NCBI GenBank assembly: GCA_016617855.1
Contig: JAECUM010009315.1
Span: 1-64,000, forward strand
Reading direction: 5' to 3'
Source: Megalonaias nervosa
Taxonomy: Eukaryota > Mollusca > Bivalvia > Unionida > Unionidae
Length of the DNA stretch: 64,000 nucleotides
A program made the translations under genes and the position numbers. Shown one piece after another: positions 23,873 to 33,078 of the stretch. Every line of letters starts with the position of its first letter. The first letter of the stretch is position 1. The notes under the pieces were generated by a model. The model did not search any database and was not told the DNA's origin. It saw nothing but the letters and a program-made list of their open reading frames with translations.

Positions 23873-24108
23873 ATGATTCAAACAAGGAATAAGTGCGTTT
23901 GGCTTAAACTTGGACATATCTCTCATTGTGATAAACCATGTGTAAACGAATACTGCGGAAATCACATGCAGAGTATCAAACATGGAAGTACAGGACCAAA
24001 ACCATGTGTTCAGTGTGGTATTGGAGTCAGAGGAAAACTCAGTTATGTGTAAAATGCGGCGGTAAAAAATATAGAGAACTGAAACGTTATTATGACAAAA
24101 AAAAATAA
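23873..24108 (+). pseudogene. Small zinc-ribbon protein, frameshifted
   Basis: The ATG at 23873 opens a 59-codon frame, too short for usual cut-offs. It has His and Cys spaced as HxxxC, then two CxxxxCxxH-like groups, then CVQCG. The frame stops at 24050, but another frame carries on with a matching CVKCGG and a Lys-rich end to TAA at 24106-24108. A one-base loss in ggaaaactc near 24030 would explain the split. The completed protein would be about 78 residues with four to five CxxC-like pairs, as in viral late transcription or DNA-binding zinc proteins. The function is inferred only from the metal ligands. Confidence 0.55.
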
Positions 24109-24193
24109 TATCTTGACATTGTCAGGTAAATCCCCTATAAAAACCGCAATGGATTATCTGGCCAGATGTCAAAATAATGATTTAGACAAATAA
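24092..24193 (+). CDS. Short ORF of 33 residues overlapping the zinc protein end
   Basis: It begins ATGACAAAAAAA inside the last codons of the zinc protein and ends TAA just before the homing endonuclease start at 24207. It has no known motif. Tight overlap with both neighbours is the only support, so it may be chance. Confidence 0.25.
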   Translation: MTKKNNILTLSGKSPIKTAMDYLARCQNNDLDK

Positions 24194-24206
24194 TATTATT
24201 ATATAA

Positions 24207-24710
24207 ATGGTGCAAAACGAATTTGTAGCACATCCGATCATCAAAAATTATGAAGCGTCTCGTGATGGCGTGATCAGGAACTGCCGATCAAAAAAACCAG
24301 TCGGTAGTCTTGATAAATTTGGTTATTTTAGATTCAGTGTTGGTAGAAATAAAAATTATTTCTCACATAGGTTCATCTTTGAATGTTGTTTTGGATTGAT
24401 TAAAAACGGACTTGTAGTTGACCACTTTGATGGGAATCCCCAGAATAATAATTTATCTAACCTGCAAGTTACCACACAGAGTCAGAATTCTAGACGTGGA
24501 AATACAGGAGCGTGTAAAGTATTCAAAAAGAGAGCTATTAAAGCCATAAATGCAGAAACAGGCCAAGAAATAACTTTCCCGTCAATAAACGCAGCAGCCA
24601 GATATTTTGGCATACATCCACGATCGGTACAATTTGTCGCAAATAAAACATACAAATCTGCATTTTCAATAAAATACAACCAGCAGATAATATTTGAATA
24701 CGTCAAATAA
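24207..24710 (+). CDS. HNH homing endonuclease with NUMOD domains
   Basis: 167 residues, intact. The N-terminal part (residues 5-55: an IIKNYEASRDGVIRNCRSKK segment and GYFRF) fits a NUMOD4-type DNA-binding motif. Residues 56-95 hold the HNH core: His in SHRFIFEC, then VDHFDGNPQNN and NLSNLQ. Residues 110-150 fit a NUMOD1-type helix-turn-helix (AINAETGQEITF, AARYFGIHPRSV). Such enzymes cut a specific site and spread by repair. It is free-standing rather than inside an intron or intein and lies between the divergent promoter and a convergent gene. It is one of the few unbroken frames in element 1, consistent with recent arrival. Confidence 0.88.
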   Translation: MVQNEFVAHPIIKNYEASRDGVIRNCRSKKPVGSLDKFGYFRFSVGRNKNYFSHRFIFECCFGLIKNGLVVDHFDGNPQNNNLSNLQVTTQSQNSRRGNTGACKVFKKRAIKAINAETGQEITFPSINAAARYFGIHPRSVQFVANKTYKSAFSIKYNQQIIFEYVK

Positions 24711-24751
24711 CTCTTCAAAACAATAAATTTTTACTGTATATATTTCGACTG

Positions 24752-25189
24752 TCAATTTTGCCAAGGTTTTTGTTTAGCAATCACCACATTTATAGGTCCA
24801 CCTTCATTGTCGCTGCTCTCACTTTCACTTTCGACAGAATCAGATAACATAATCTTTCTCAATTGCATTATACGATTGTCCATAATCTTTTTTCTTTCGT
24901 ACTCGTGAGACAATTCAGTTCTTATGTTTTCGATTGAACGTGCAAGAGTTGCAAATAGCTTTACCTGTGTATCGTTTACCATTGCCAAAGATTCTAACAT
25001 AGACTGATAAATTGATTTCACGAATCTGTAATTGGAAGGTAAAGTGTATTTATTTTCAAATTTTCGTTGTTGTAATGATTCAAAATCACACATAATTTTC
25101 TGAGGATCAAGATTATCAGATATCTTTATTCCGTCATGTTTTAATTTTTTAATAGCAGAAATAATATCATTAATATTTTCGTAGTTCAT
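24752..25189 (-). CDS. Unknown protein with acidic C-terminus
   Basis: 145 residues, intact, with its ATG at 25189. It is mostly helical by composition: Lys-rich at the start, a middle stretch with KSIYQSMLESLAMV, then a Glu/Ser tract (DSVESESESSDNE) near the end. It converges with the homing endonuclease, with 41 bp between the stops. I do not recognise a family. The charged tail suggests a nucleic-acid or protein-interaction role, which is only inference. Confidence 0.6.
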   Translation of the reverse strand: MNYENINDIISAIKKLKHDGIKISDNLDPQKIMCDFESLQQRKFENKYTLPSNYRFVKSIYQSMLESLAMVNDTQVKLFATLARSIENIRTELSHEYERKKIMDNRIMQLRKIMLSDSVESESESSDNEGGPINVVIAKQKPWQN

Positions 25190-25259
25190 TATATAATAAA
25201 TATCTCTTTAAAATAAGTTTTAACTTTGGTCTTTATTTAAAATATCAAAAATAAACAGC

Positions 25260-25825
25260 AGCGATGACATTCGCTCTACCATTCCACTGGGGTCCCTTCT
25301 GCTGGTAAAGCCTTTACCAATAAGATCCTAAGAGTCCCTTTTTTTTATATGGCATCTATTGCCTGATTTTTTTTTTGTATGGGCACTCTTCATGGTTAAG
25401 ACCTGTCTTATGGTCCACAGGCATCTTATTGAGACTTTTTGGTCCAGCGTACATTCTTTCTGAATGCCCCTATGTGGGTACCCTTCAGTGAGGTCACAAG
25501 GTCACGAGCTCACATCACCATACTGTTCATTTTGGGAGGCGCAAGCGCATAGACACAGAGTCAACGCCTGTCTAGGCATTACGATTTCATGTAACCCCCC
25601 TCCAAATCAAACCCCGGGTAAAGGCAAAAATGCACTCACCACGTTGTTCAACATGGTGAGGGGTACATGAAATCTCAAGGGTTGCTTGCGCCCCCCAATT
25701 ATATTAAAAAACGGCATCAAAATCGCCCACGCCGCCAAGTGGCAGTCACGTGTCTCGAACCACGGACCTTGAGTACGAGAACACAATATTATACCATTGC
25801 ACCACCTTCCCGATTCATGAATATA
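25260..25825 (-). mobile_element. tRNA-derived SINE inserted in element 1
   Basis: Read on the minus strand, the head near 25810-25740 has an A-box-like tggtgcaatgg and a B-box-like ggttcgagac, with a stem CGTG/CACG around the T loop. The body runs on towards 25260 with GC content unlike the viral genes. The borders are approximate and no target duplication was fixed. It is not a functional tRNA gene because the acceptor halves do not pair. Confidence 0.5.
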
Positions 25826-26601
25826 TACGTTTTAAAATTATTATATGGCTAACTCAACAAGATACTGAATAAAATCAGTTATTGTAGAACTGTAACGTGA
25901 ATTTACTTCAATTTTTCAAACATATTTTATACAACACTGTATAAAATATTATATCTTCTGCATGAGTTATCGTTCATTACGTAAATAATACATGTGTTAC
26001 AAGAACTAAAAATAACCTTGATTTGAGATTCAGCGCATTGTATAAACTGACGTGAATTTAAGGTTATCAGTCAAAAGATGCATCAATATCTCTCTCTGTT
26101 ACAAATTGCTGCTTCACTAACAGCGAATTGCTTACAGAGAACAGATAGATCACTAAATAATTATTTTAAAACGACATATATCTTGTCTGTATAGAGACTA
26201 AAATAACCCGATTATAAATAACACGTAGTAGGGAGATAATCGTTTAATTTGCTCTACAGAGACAGAACAGAGTTATCGCGCCGTATTATATAATCAATTA
26301 CCATGAGAAAATCGGTGAAAAAAATAATATTTATCTGTGTTTTGAGAGAAAATGTATATTTTTTTATAATAAATGTGTAGATAGAGACCTGCCAAGGATT
26401 CTACAAGCAATGACGTTACAGTTACAAATCAGAGCATGTTGTGCTGACTAAAATATTATATAAAATATTTAGTGTTTTTTTTTATTCGCTGATTTTGTTC
26501 AAAAACCTAGTTTTTTGCTGTTTTTTTGCTCGAAAATCTCGTTTTTTGCATGAAAAATGGCCAAAAATCATGAAAATCGACTAGATTTTGAAGCACTCTG
26601 A

Positions 26602-26794
26602 AGGTCAAACCCCCAGCGTTTCTCTAAATGATTTTCGTGTTTTTCAGCATTTTCTTCTCAAACATGTATAATTTTGATCATTTTTTGCTCGTTTTTAAAT
26701 GATGATTTGCTGTTTTTTGCTTGAAATCTGTTATTTTTACGAAGAAATGTCAAAAAACATGAAAATCATTTAGAGAAACGCTGGGGGTTTGACC
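26602..26794. repeat. Long palindrome, candidate replication origin or terminal structure
   Basis: The left arm at about 26602-26637 and the right arm at about 26758-26794 are reverse complements over about 36 bp with one mismatch. Each contains ccagcgtttctctaaatga or its complement. The loop is about 120 bp. Both sides are flanked by many copies of TTTTTTGC (left, 26500-26560) or GCAAAAAA (right, 26825-26900), so the symmetry extends over roughly 450 bp. It sits alone in the non-coding centre of the element. Confidence 0.75.
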
Positions 26795-27183
26795 CGTGCG
26801 AAATTAGAAATTTAACTAAAAAAACAAGCAAAAAACAAGCAAAAATGACTAAAAAACAGCTAAAAGCAAGCAAAAATAACATAAAACAAGTAAATTTTCA
26901 ATTTTCTCAGATCTATAATATTTTCTGAGTAATGCGCCGATTGCAAAAGAATTTATTCGCTAAACGAACAATATGTAAAAATACTTATTATTATAAAAAA
27001 ACAATGTTGGTGCGCTCTCAGTCCTAGATTCACATGTACTGTTGGGTTCCATTAGTATAAGTACGACAACTGCAATATTTACTAAGTTTTATGCTTTTAT
27101 TTGTCAGAGAATATTTTTATTACCCAGATATATTGTTATAAATAAATCATTATTTTTTTCTTCTCTTAATTATAATATTTACT

Positions 27184-28666
27184 CTACGAGCGTATGTACA
27201 AATTAATATATAACGTCTCTCCACGAAGGTCAATGATGTTTCCAGACTGGTCTGTGAGTTTGAAATTTATTCTTGACAATAATGGATTATGTACACGCAA
27301 GTATATTTGATTAATTGGCTCAGATACAGTCAGCCACCCGGGCGGCGCTTGAGGTGTGAATGTATGTAATATATATCCTTGCTGGGCCTGGTTAGACTTT
27401 GAAAGATCTGCTTGATAACTACTATCAACTGCATCGCATGTTAGATTGACCGCGATCGTTGATGTTATATTAACAATATCAGGTGAGATATGACGGCCTC
27501 CACCGTATGGATCGTTGTTATGTTTAAGAATAACCGGTGGTGGGGCTATTTTTATCCACGCTGCATGTATTTTAGGGAAATATTCATCAATGACATCGTT
27601 GAGTTGTTTTTTTATTTCAGCGTTATTTAAATCTGGTATTATAAATGTTTGTAAATCTTTTTCTGTTATTTTGTAATGATCAAGAAATAATTGCTTAAGT
27701 TCTGGAGATGTGTAAATATTTCTATCGACTTTAGTCGCAACGGTTATAATACTTCGATTGGCGATGTATAAATCAAATAGGATCCTATTTAAATGTTTTA
27801 TTGACTCGATTATCTGATTTTTTACACCATCGTCATAATGTTGAGAGAATGAAATAAATAAACTTCTTAAATCATTAAGTTTTTTTATCGTATTCAGGCT
27901 TAAGAAGATCTAAAAAAAATTTTAAAAATTTTTCATCAACAATATCTCTCTCAATCTTCGCCCTGGCGTCTCTGATAACATTAAATGCTGATCTAGTTAT
28001 CTTAGGGATCCTTTGGTCGTCGAAACCAGTAAAGTAATATTCATCGTTGCTTGTATCAAATTCAAATGCTATATAAAACCATGGATTTTTATTTCGATAT
28101 TCTGGACGTTTTATAAATCTTTTTTCCGTTGTGAGAAATTCATTTTTGGTTGGTTCTAGAATTCCATTATAAACAGGAGGAACATCAGGCCATCCTAACA
28201 CTGATCTAATGGAACTTTGATAAATATCTACAGAATAATCAGGGGAATTTATTTCAATCACCGCTGATAATGTTGGTTCGTAAACAGTAATTGCTATTTT
28301 TGATTCTTTTCCTGTAATGGATTTAATTCTGCGTTGGAATTCATCGTTGATCTGTTCTATTTGATAACTGCCAGTTGGAATACTAACTACTTGCCAATCA
28401 GGAGTTCCATCAGGTTTATTCTTATTTGCGAATACTAATGAATTATTTGGCTGTAGTCCACCAAATGGTTTTGATCTAATATTAGGCCAGCTATAATAAA
28501 CCCGTAACTGTGCTAATGCTATTTCTTTTGCATGAATTGCGGTTGGAAAGTTAACGCTAAACTCAGGATTAGTCGAACTTAATGAAATCATTGTAGTTTT
28601 TGACGGTGTTGTATTAGTGACGATCTGTTGAAGTAATTCTCGCGACGCTGCTGAAGACTCAGTCAT
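27184..28666 (-). pseudogene. Putative minor capsid/penton-like protein, split by a frameshift
   Basis: The ATG at 28666 opens 263 codons that stop at 27875. A second open frame of about 230 codons continues without a gap from a run of seven A (T at 27880-27886) to TAG at 27186-27184. Removing one A from the run would join them into about 495 residues. The N-terminal part has SLSSTNPEFSVNFP and a Ser-Trp-Pro-Asn segment. The C-terminal end has INFKLTDQSGN and IDLRGETLYINLYIRS, a beta-rich ending I associate with minor capsid or penton-like proteins of Polinton-type elements. That assignment is from memory. The start overlaps the stop of the upstream gene by 8 bp. Confidence 0.6.
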
Positions 28667-29168
28667 TATTATTATTGTTATTATTTAATTCGCCTTGATT
28701 ATTGTCAGCGATTCTGAATGCTTCATCATAGGTTTTCATTATCGTTGCGAACTCCTCATCAGATATTTTACCATCGCTGAGATACAAGGAAATATATGAC
28801 GATAATTTAGAATACGCCGCTGCTGCTGTGTGTAATTTTATTATATACTCGTGCAATTTATCATTTGTACATGTAACTATCTTCTTAGCGATAATACTGA
28901 GAATGCCTGCGCATGTTGTTGCCGTTGAAACGACGATTGTTACAACTGCAGGCGCTGTCATTGTTATCGTCGATAATAATAATCCGGATCCAGCAACAAC
29001 AGCGGAAACTGAGTAAACGATTATATCAATGACAACCATACGTCTGCGATATATTTTTACTTTTACTGTATAATCGTCGATGATATTTTTTAGTTTGGTT
29101 TGACACTCACATACTTGAGCGTATCTGTGACGTTGAACGTCGATAAGTGACTCAGTCACTTGATTCAT
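28659..29168 (-). CDS. Small membrane protein
   Basis: 169 residues with its ATG at 29168. Two hydrophobic segments lie in the middle (VVIDIIVYSVSAVVAGSGLL and a second one rich in Ala/Val/Thr ending in GILSIIAKK). The N-terminus is charged and the end is an Asn run before TGA. The stop codon overlaps the start of the next gene (ATGACTGA). Position in the capsid block suggests a virion or membrane-interaction protein; the family is unknown. Confidence 0.65.
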   Translation of the reverse strand: MNQVTESLIDVQRHRYAQVCECQTKLKNIIDDYTVKVKIYRRRMVVIDIIVYSVSAVVAGSGLLLSTITMTAPAVVTIVVSTATTCAGILSIIAKKIVTCTNDKLHEYIIKLHTAAAAYSKLSSYISLYLSDGKISDEEFATIMKTYDEAFRIADNNQGELNNNNNNND

Positions 29169-29189
29169 TATACTAACAACGTCATTTAA

Positions 29190-29540
29190 TTAAGTTTCAG
29201 CTACGAATTCTAGGCACCACCAGTAAGGTCTCGGAGGTATTTCCGTTGATGTTAACGTAAACGTTTCTTTGATGTTCTTGGTTAGCATCACCAATAGAGG
29301 ATTATGATATACATTCGATGATAATGAAGTTGCCTCAGTAATTTCCGAACCGTACAAGGATAGCCTGTATAACCCAGTTACTTCTGCGGTATGTTCGAGA
29401 GTGTTATTTTGCGGTGTCCATGTTGTTGATCCTGATGCTACTGTGTACACGATATTTTTAATTTGTCCGTGTGGAATTTTAATCAGATTAGTTTTTTGAA
29501 CAATATTAGGTATTCCACTAATAATATCATTGAGTTTCAT
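29190..29540 (-). CDS. Unknown small beta-rich protein of the capsid block
   Basis: 116 residues, ATG at 29540, intact. Alternating hydrophobic residues and Gly/Thr/Ser-rich turns suggest beta structure, and it ends in RPYWWCLEFVAET. It lies between the membrane protein and the fibre-like protein with short gaps, so it probably belongs to the same late unit. No family was recognised. Confidence 0.6.
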   Translation of the reverse strand: MKLNDIISGIPNIVQKTNLIKIPHGQIKNIVYTVASGSTTWTPQNNTLEHTAEVTGLYRLSLYGSEITEATSLSSNVYHNPLLVMLTKNIKETFTLTSTEIPPRPYWWCLEFVAET

Positions 29541-29562
29541 GTTAATGTCGGATAGTTTTATG

Positions 29563-30255
29563 TCAACGGTTGGTTGTTCCCCCCCAAAAATCTTTAATGG
29601 TTTTGTTTATGTTTCTACGAAAATTTAAAAACGTTTCCACATGTCTAGTAAAAGTACCATTGAGTGTAGTCATTTCGTTATTGATTGTTTTTAGCGAAGT
29701 TGTCATAGGAATGTTGCTATCGTCTACATATTTCTTCGTTGCAGCGTCAAAATCAAATTCTGGTGTTCTAAGATTATTAATACCATTATTATTCATGTTG
29801 AGAAATGCACGCATTATACCACCGTTGACTAACACGTACTTAGATTCTTGATCATCGACATATTTTTTTGTTGCGGCGTCTGTATCTACGGTTGGATTTC
29901 CAAGGTCTATAATTTTATTTCGATTCATAATAATGCTATCCGTGAATGAATCACCAGCTCGCTTGATAAAATCGTTAACTGACTTACCAGAATCTTGTAT
30001 TTTACCTTGATCGGAGAAAATAACGATATTATCAACAACTGCGGTAGGAATTCGTATGAGTACATCTGGCAGTTGTATGTTACTCGTTTTTAATCGTCCT
30101 TGTTTATCCTGAAAAACAACGACTTCATTTTGATCCACACTTGTAATATTTAATAAATCGTCAATCTCATTTCTGAGCTGATCAAGAGTTGCGTATTTAG
30201 ATAAATCACCTTGCTGCTGAGCTTTGCGAGAAGATCTTCCGTAAATATCTACCAT
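29563..30255 (-). CDS. Fibre-like protein with phage tail-fibre repeats
   Basis: 230 residues from the ATG at 30255 (an upstream TTG overlaps the protease stop and is less likely). Two copies of DAATKKYVDD occur, preceded by INN or IIDLGNPT-type segments (about residues 128-148 and 172-192). This repeat is typical of trimeric bacteriophage tail-fibre shafts. The N-terminal third is charged and the C-terminal end is short, without an obvious receptor knob. The expected role is a virion spike or fibre. The presence of such a repeat in an animal-genome element is notable. Confidence 0.7.
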   Translation of the reverse strand: MVDIYGRSSRKAQQQGDLSKYATLDQLRNEIDDLLNITSVDQNEVVVFQDKQGRLKTSNIQLPDVLIRIPTAVVDNIVIFSDQGKIQDSGKSVNDFIKRAGDSFTDSIIMNRNKIIDLGNPTVDTDAATKKYVDDQESKYVLVNGGIMRAFLNMNNNGINNLRTPEFDFDAATKKYVDDSNIPMTTSLKTINNEMTTLNGTFTRHVETFLNFRRNINKTIKDFWGGTTNR

Positions 30256-30263
30256 TATATTTA

Positions 30264-30674
30264 TCAATGTCTGTTTAAATGTGACAATGTGGTATATTCA
30301 TGCACGACTTTATGAGGTGGTTTTGTTGATTTTGATATAGCATCAAGTACATTAAGTACTTCACGACCACATATTGGTGGATCAGTTAATGTTTGTGTTG
30401 GTAACGTTGAATACCAAATTGGAGCAATATTATTGCTGACATAATGAAGAAATTCCTTTGGTGGCGCTAATCCATATGAATCGAAATAAATAATTCCACG
30501 TGGATCAATTGCATATCCAACCCAATGGGTGCCTGGTCCAGAGTTTTTATCGAGATTAATAATACCAGTTTCAATATTGTTCGGTTGTTTTGGTAACTGA
30601 TCGCGCATAAAAACACCTCTGAAGTTTTTTATTTTTAGTTTTTTAGCAGCATCGAGTAAATCAAAATTGGACAT
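30264..30674 (-). CDS. Adenain-like cysteine protease
   Basis: 136 residues from the ATG at 30674. An upstream ATG at 30725 would add 17 residues overlapping the core peptide gene. The catalytic His lies in GTHWVGYAI, the acidic partner in IYFDSYGLAPP and the likely nucleophile in PPICGREVLNVL. This is the order and spacing of adenovirus-type maturation proteases, which cut capsid precursors. It is shorter than adenovirus protease (about 200 residues) but close to the size in Polinton-like elements. All three catalytic residues are present. The gene lies between the pX-like peptide and the fibre-like gene. Confidence 0.85.
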   Translation of the reverse strand: MSNFDLLDAAKKLKIKNFRGVFMRDQLPKQPNNIETGIINLDKNSGPGTHWVGYAIDPRGIIYFDSYGLAPPKEFLHYVSNNIAPIWYSTLPTQTLTDPPICGREVLNVLDAISKSTKPPHKVVHEYTTLSHLNRH

Positions 30675-30682
30675 AGGCGATA

Positions 30683-31153
30683 TCAGTAAACTGTTCCTGG
30701 AAGTCTTAGGCCCTTTCCGTACCATGAATATGGGGTCCCTGGTAATCTTAGACCTCTTCCCTTTTTTTTTGATGTTCTTCTTATTCCCTGTCCGGTTGCT
30801 TTCTTTAATGCCATTCCAGCAGCGGTTCCAACAGCGCCTAATACAGCTGCTTTTGCAACAGCTGGGGCTGCAGCGGCTATTAATGCTGGTATAGCTGCGA
30901 GAAGTGGAAATATACCACCCGTCTTAGCGATGTCTTTGATAGCTCCCGCAGAAAGATTAAGTTTTACACCTTTATTTGATTTTTTGGCTTCATTGAAGTT
31001 TCTGAATTGACGCTCGGTCAACGATAATTTATTTGAACCGCTCATCTGTTCTTTTTTTAGCGATATTTTTATTCCACAGTTATTTTTTGATGCTGATTGT
31101 AGCCTTTTGATCTGACCAGGAGTCAGGGCAACACTAACGTGATTATATGACAT
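30683..31153 (-). CDS. pX-like core/minor capsid precursor
   Basis: 156 residues. The N-terminal half contains two LTxxQ(I/F)xxxxxA(S/K)KxNxG(I/V)K-like repeats. A hydrophobic Gly/Ala/Pro helix follows (GGIFPLLAAIPALIAA), then a basic tail with KKKGRGLRLPG and a repeated GLRLPGT. This order (repeat region, Gly-Gly-hydrophobic, basic end) matches the small core protein of adenovirus and Polinton/adintovirus elements, a substrate of the protease next door. It binds DNA or membranes in the particle (family knowledge). The frame is intact. Confidence 0.75.
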   Translation of the reverse strand: MSYNHVSVALTPGQIKRLQSASKNNCGIKISLKKEQMSGSNKLSLTERQFRNFNEAKKSNKGVKLNLSAGAIKDIAKTGGIFPLLAAIPALIAAAAPAVAKAAVLGAVGTAAGMALKKATGQGIRRTSKKKGRGLRLPGTPYSWYGKGLRLPGTVY

Positions 31154-31183
31154 TATAATTATAATAGATGATCTAATTACGTG

Positions 31184-32573
31184 TTAAATATTTTCTACTG
31201 GGGCATCAACGACTCTCATTCGTCCACCAGCACCTTCAAGTAACATTGATTTATCGCTGAGAATAACAGCTATTGCTCTATAATCAGCAACAGCTCCAAC
31301 ATCTCTATTAACACGAGCTCGAAAAAGTATATCAACTACTGATTGTCTGGTTAAATCTAAGTGTTCGAGCGAAAAGTAATAAATCGGATATAAGGTTGTA
31401 AAATCCAATTGTGATATTTGTAAACCAGCATCAGTGTTTTGATCACGCCCCATAAACGTCATAAGACGGTGATATGCACGTGCTACATGATTTTGATCGA
31501 AATTCAGTAATATATCCTCAGATGGTTCTTGATGTCCATTTATCCTTAAAGAAACTTCAGAAACACCAAGTTTGTCAAATATCATAATACTTTCATCTTG
31601 ATCGTCTACTCGTGCAGCATTTTGAAGCGCAATAAATATATGTCTTGGATCAGAAACACCTTGTTGTGATGCTATTTGCCATGTAAATAAACCATTAATA
31701 TTACTTTGGGTAGCATCTGTGGTCACTGTCAACCATGATAACATTGATTTACCGCCTTGACTCATAAAAGATAGCAACCGGTCTTCTTCAGATATTGATG
31801 GAGCCATCACTGGCATCCACAATGAAAGTTTTGTTAGTACTACTTTACCAGCATCAACTGCACCAGGTCGCCAGATTGCATCATTATCAGTGCCTTTTCG
31901 TACAAGTACAACTGTGTGCTTAACTCCGAAAATGACTTTTCTGACATTTCTACAGAATCCAAAGATATGTGACAGTGGAATTGCACATGAAAATGCTCTC
32001 CTATCACCTTTTAACATTGATCTACGTACTGCAAATCCTAAGTTAAAATTTGCATTCATTGATATTACTGCAGTGGTATCTGCAGCTCCTCCTGCATCTC
32101 TCACATTACCAATAGGTACGTTTCTACTTTCTGAAAAATCAGTTGTATCCTTTGCAAACATCATTGACGGGCCAGCCGATCTTGAATAATCGTCGCTGTA
32201 TCTTGCTAAACCCAATATTGTTGTAGCAACATCAACGTCTTTCTGAATAGATTCAATATTTTTTTCCGTCAGTCATGTACGTAGCGCTATCAAATAACGC
32301 CATAATACCATTATTAACAAAACCAACAATAACATTAGCTCCACATGCTACTGTTGTCACAGGAGCAGCGTTATTTAAAATCTCACCTTCTACCTCAATA
32401 AACGCCTCAGCGGGTAAGAAATATCTGCTTGTATCTTGAACCTGAAGCTCAATCCTTCCACGCTGATCTGGAATTCGAGCGTCATAAGAATAATATTGAT
32501 AATCACGCACAGACTCATCCTTGAGTACTGGTGCATCCATGTCGAACGCTGGATCAGATATACGTTTGAACAT
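31184..32573 (-). pseudogene. Major capsid protein (hexon-like), split by one frameshift
   Basis: The ATG at 32573 opens a 106-codon frame that stops at 32253. A second frame of about 355 codons continues to 31184. The switch lies at a run of seven A (T at 32259-32265) and one base less would join the halves, giving about 460 residues. Features include a FDMDAP and YYSYDARIPD N-terminus, a HIFGFCRNVRKVIFG strand, FTTLYPIYYF, and a C-terminal VISMN/AVILSDK-type beta end (AVILSDKSMLLEG). Position, size and context fit a double jelly-roll capsid protein; the identity is inferred from context and remembered patterns rather than a search. It forms the virion shell. Confidence 0.65.
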
Positions 32574-32587
32574 CTTTATTATAATTA

Positions 32588-33001
32588 TTATTGTCTAAAA
32601 CGAAGATCACTTCCTGCTATCAGACTAGCGGTTATATTTTTTTCTTTTTCTGATAATGGTACATCAGCCAACTCTGCTAGTTTTTGATTAGCAGCTTGAT
32701 TTATTATTTTACTAATATTTGCAGGCATTACTTCAGTGCTAGGTAATTTTACAGGTTGAGGTTTTCGTCGTATTAATCGTGCTAGTCTATCTTTGATTGC
32801 TGAGAATGCTTTACTAGCAACATCACCAACAGCACCAATACCTTTTTCACGAATAACATCAATAGCTTTCATGCCCAGTCGCTTTGCAATCGGTATTGCT
32901 TTTGGGGCTATCCTTCTAAACAGACCCTGAAAAATATCGCCTAGTCCATCTCCGTAGGTTGTTTTGTATACTGGTAATCGTGAATTTATTACCCTGACCA
33001 T
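32588..33001 (-). CDS. pVI-like minor capsid protein
   Basis: 137 residues, intact. It begins with a beta segment and then a Gly-rich amphipathic helix region (GDGLGDIFQGLFRRIAPKA). Alternating Ile/Ala/Lys helices follow, with a second Gly motif (EKGIGAVGDVASKAF) and a basic part (RLIRRKPQP). In Polinton/adintovirus-type elements such a protein lies next to the major capsid gene and is a membrane-lytic or cementing protein, cleaved by the protease. The function here is inferred from that pattern and position. Confidence 0.6.
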   Translation of the reverse strand: MVRVINSRLPVYKTTYGDGLGDIFQGLFRRIAPKAIPIAKRLGMKAIDVIREKGIGAVGDVASKAFSAIKDRLARLIRRKPQPVKLPSTEVMPANISKIINQAANQKLAELADVPLSEKEKNITASLIAGSDLRFRQ

Positions 33002-33078
33002 GGTTGGTCCACGTTAAGTACTATGTACGATCATTTTATTATAATAACTGTATTTAATTATATACTCAATCCAGTGAC

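Larger units (their letters stand above)
25190..27183. other. Non-coding centre of element 1
   Basis: About 2 kb without a convincing gene, between the replication and capsid blocks. It contains a tRNA-derived SINE (about 25260-25825), an AT-rich part with small hairpins (for example atattttata...tataaaatat at about 25920-25950), and the large palindrome at 26602-26794 with TTTTTTGC repeats around it. Confidence 0.7.

Noticed and set aside
31890..32189. 99-codon plus-strand frame opposite the capsid gene
   Set aside because: It is antisense to the capsid frame, with no motif or neighbouring signals.
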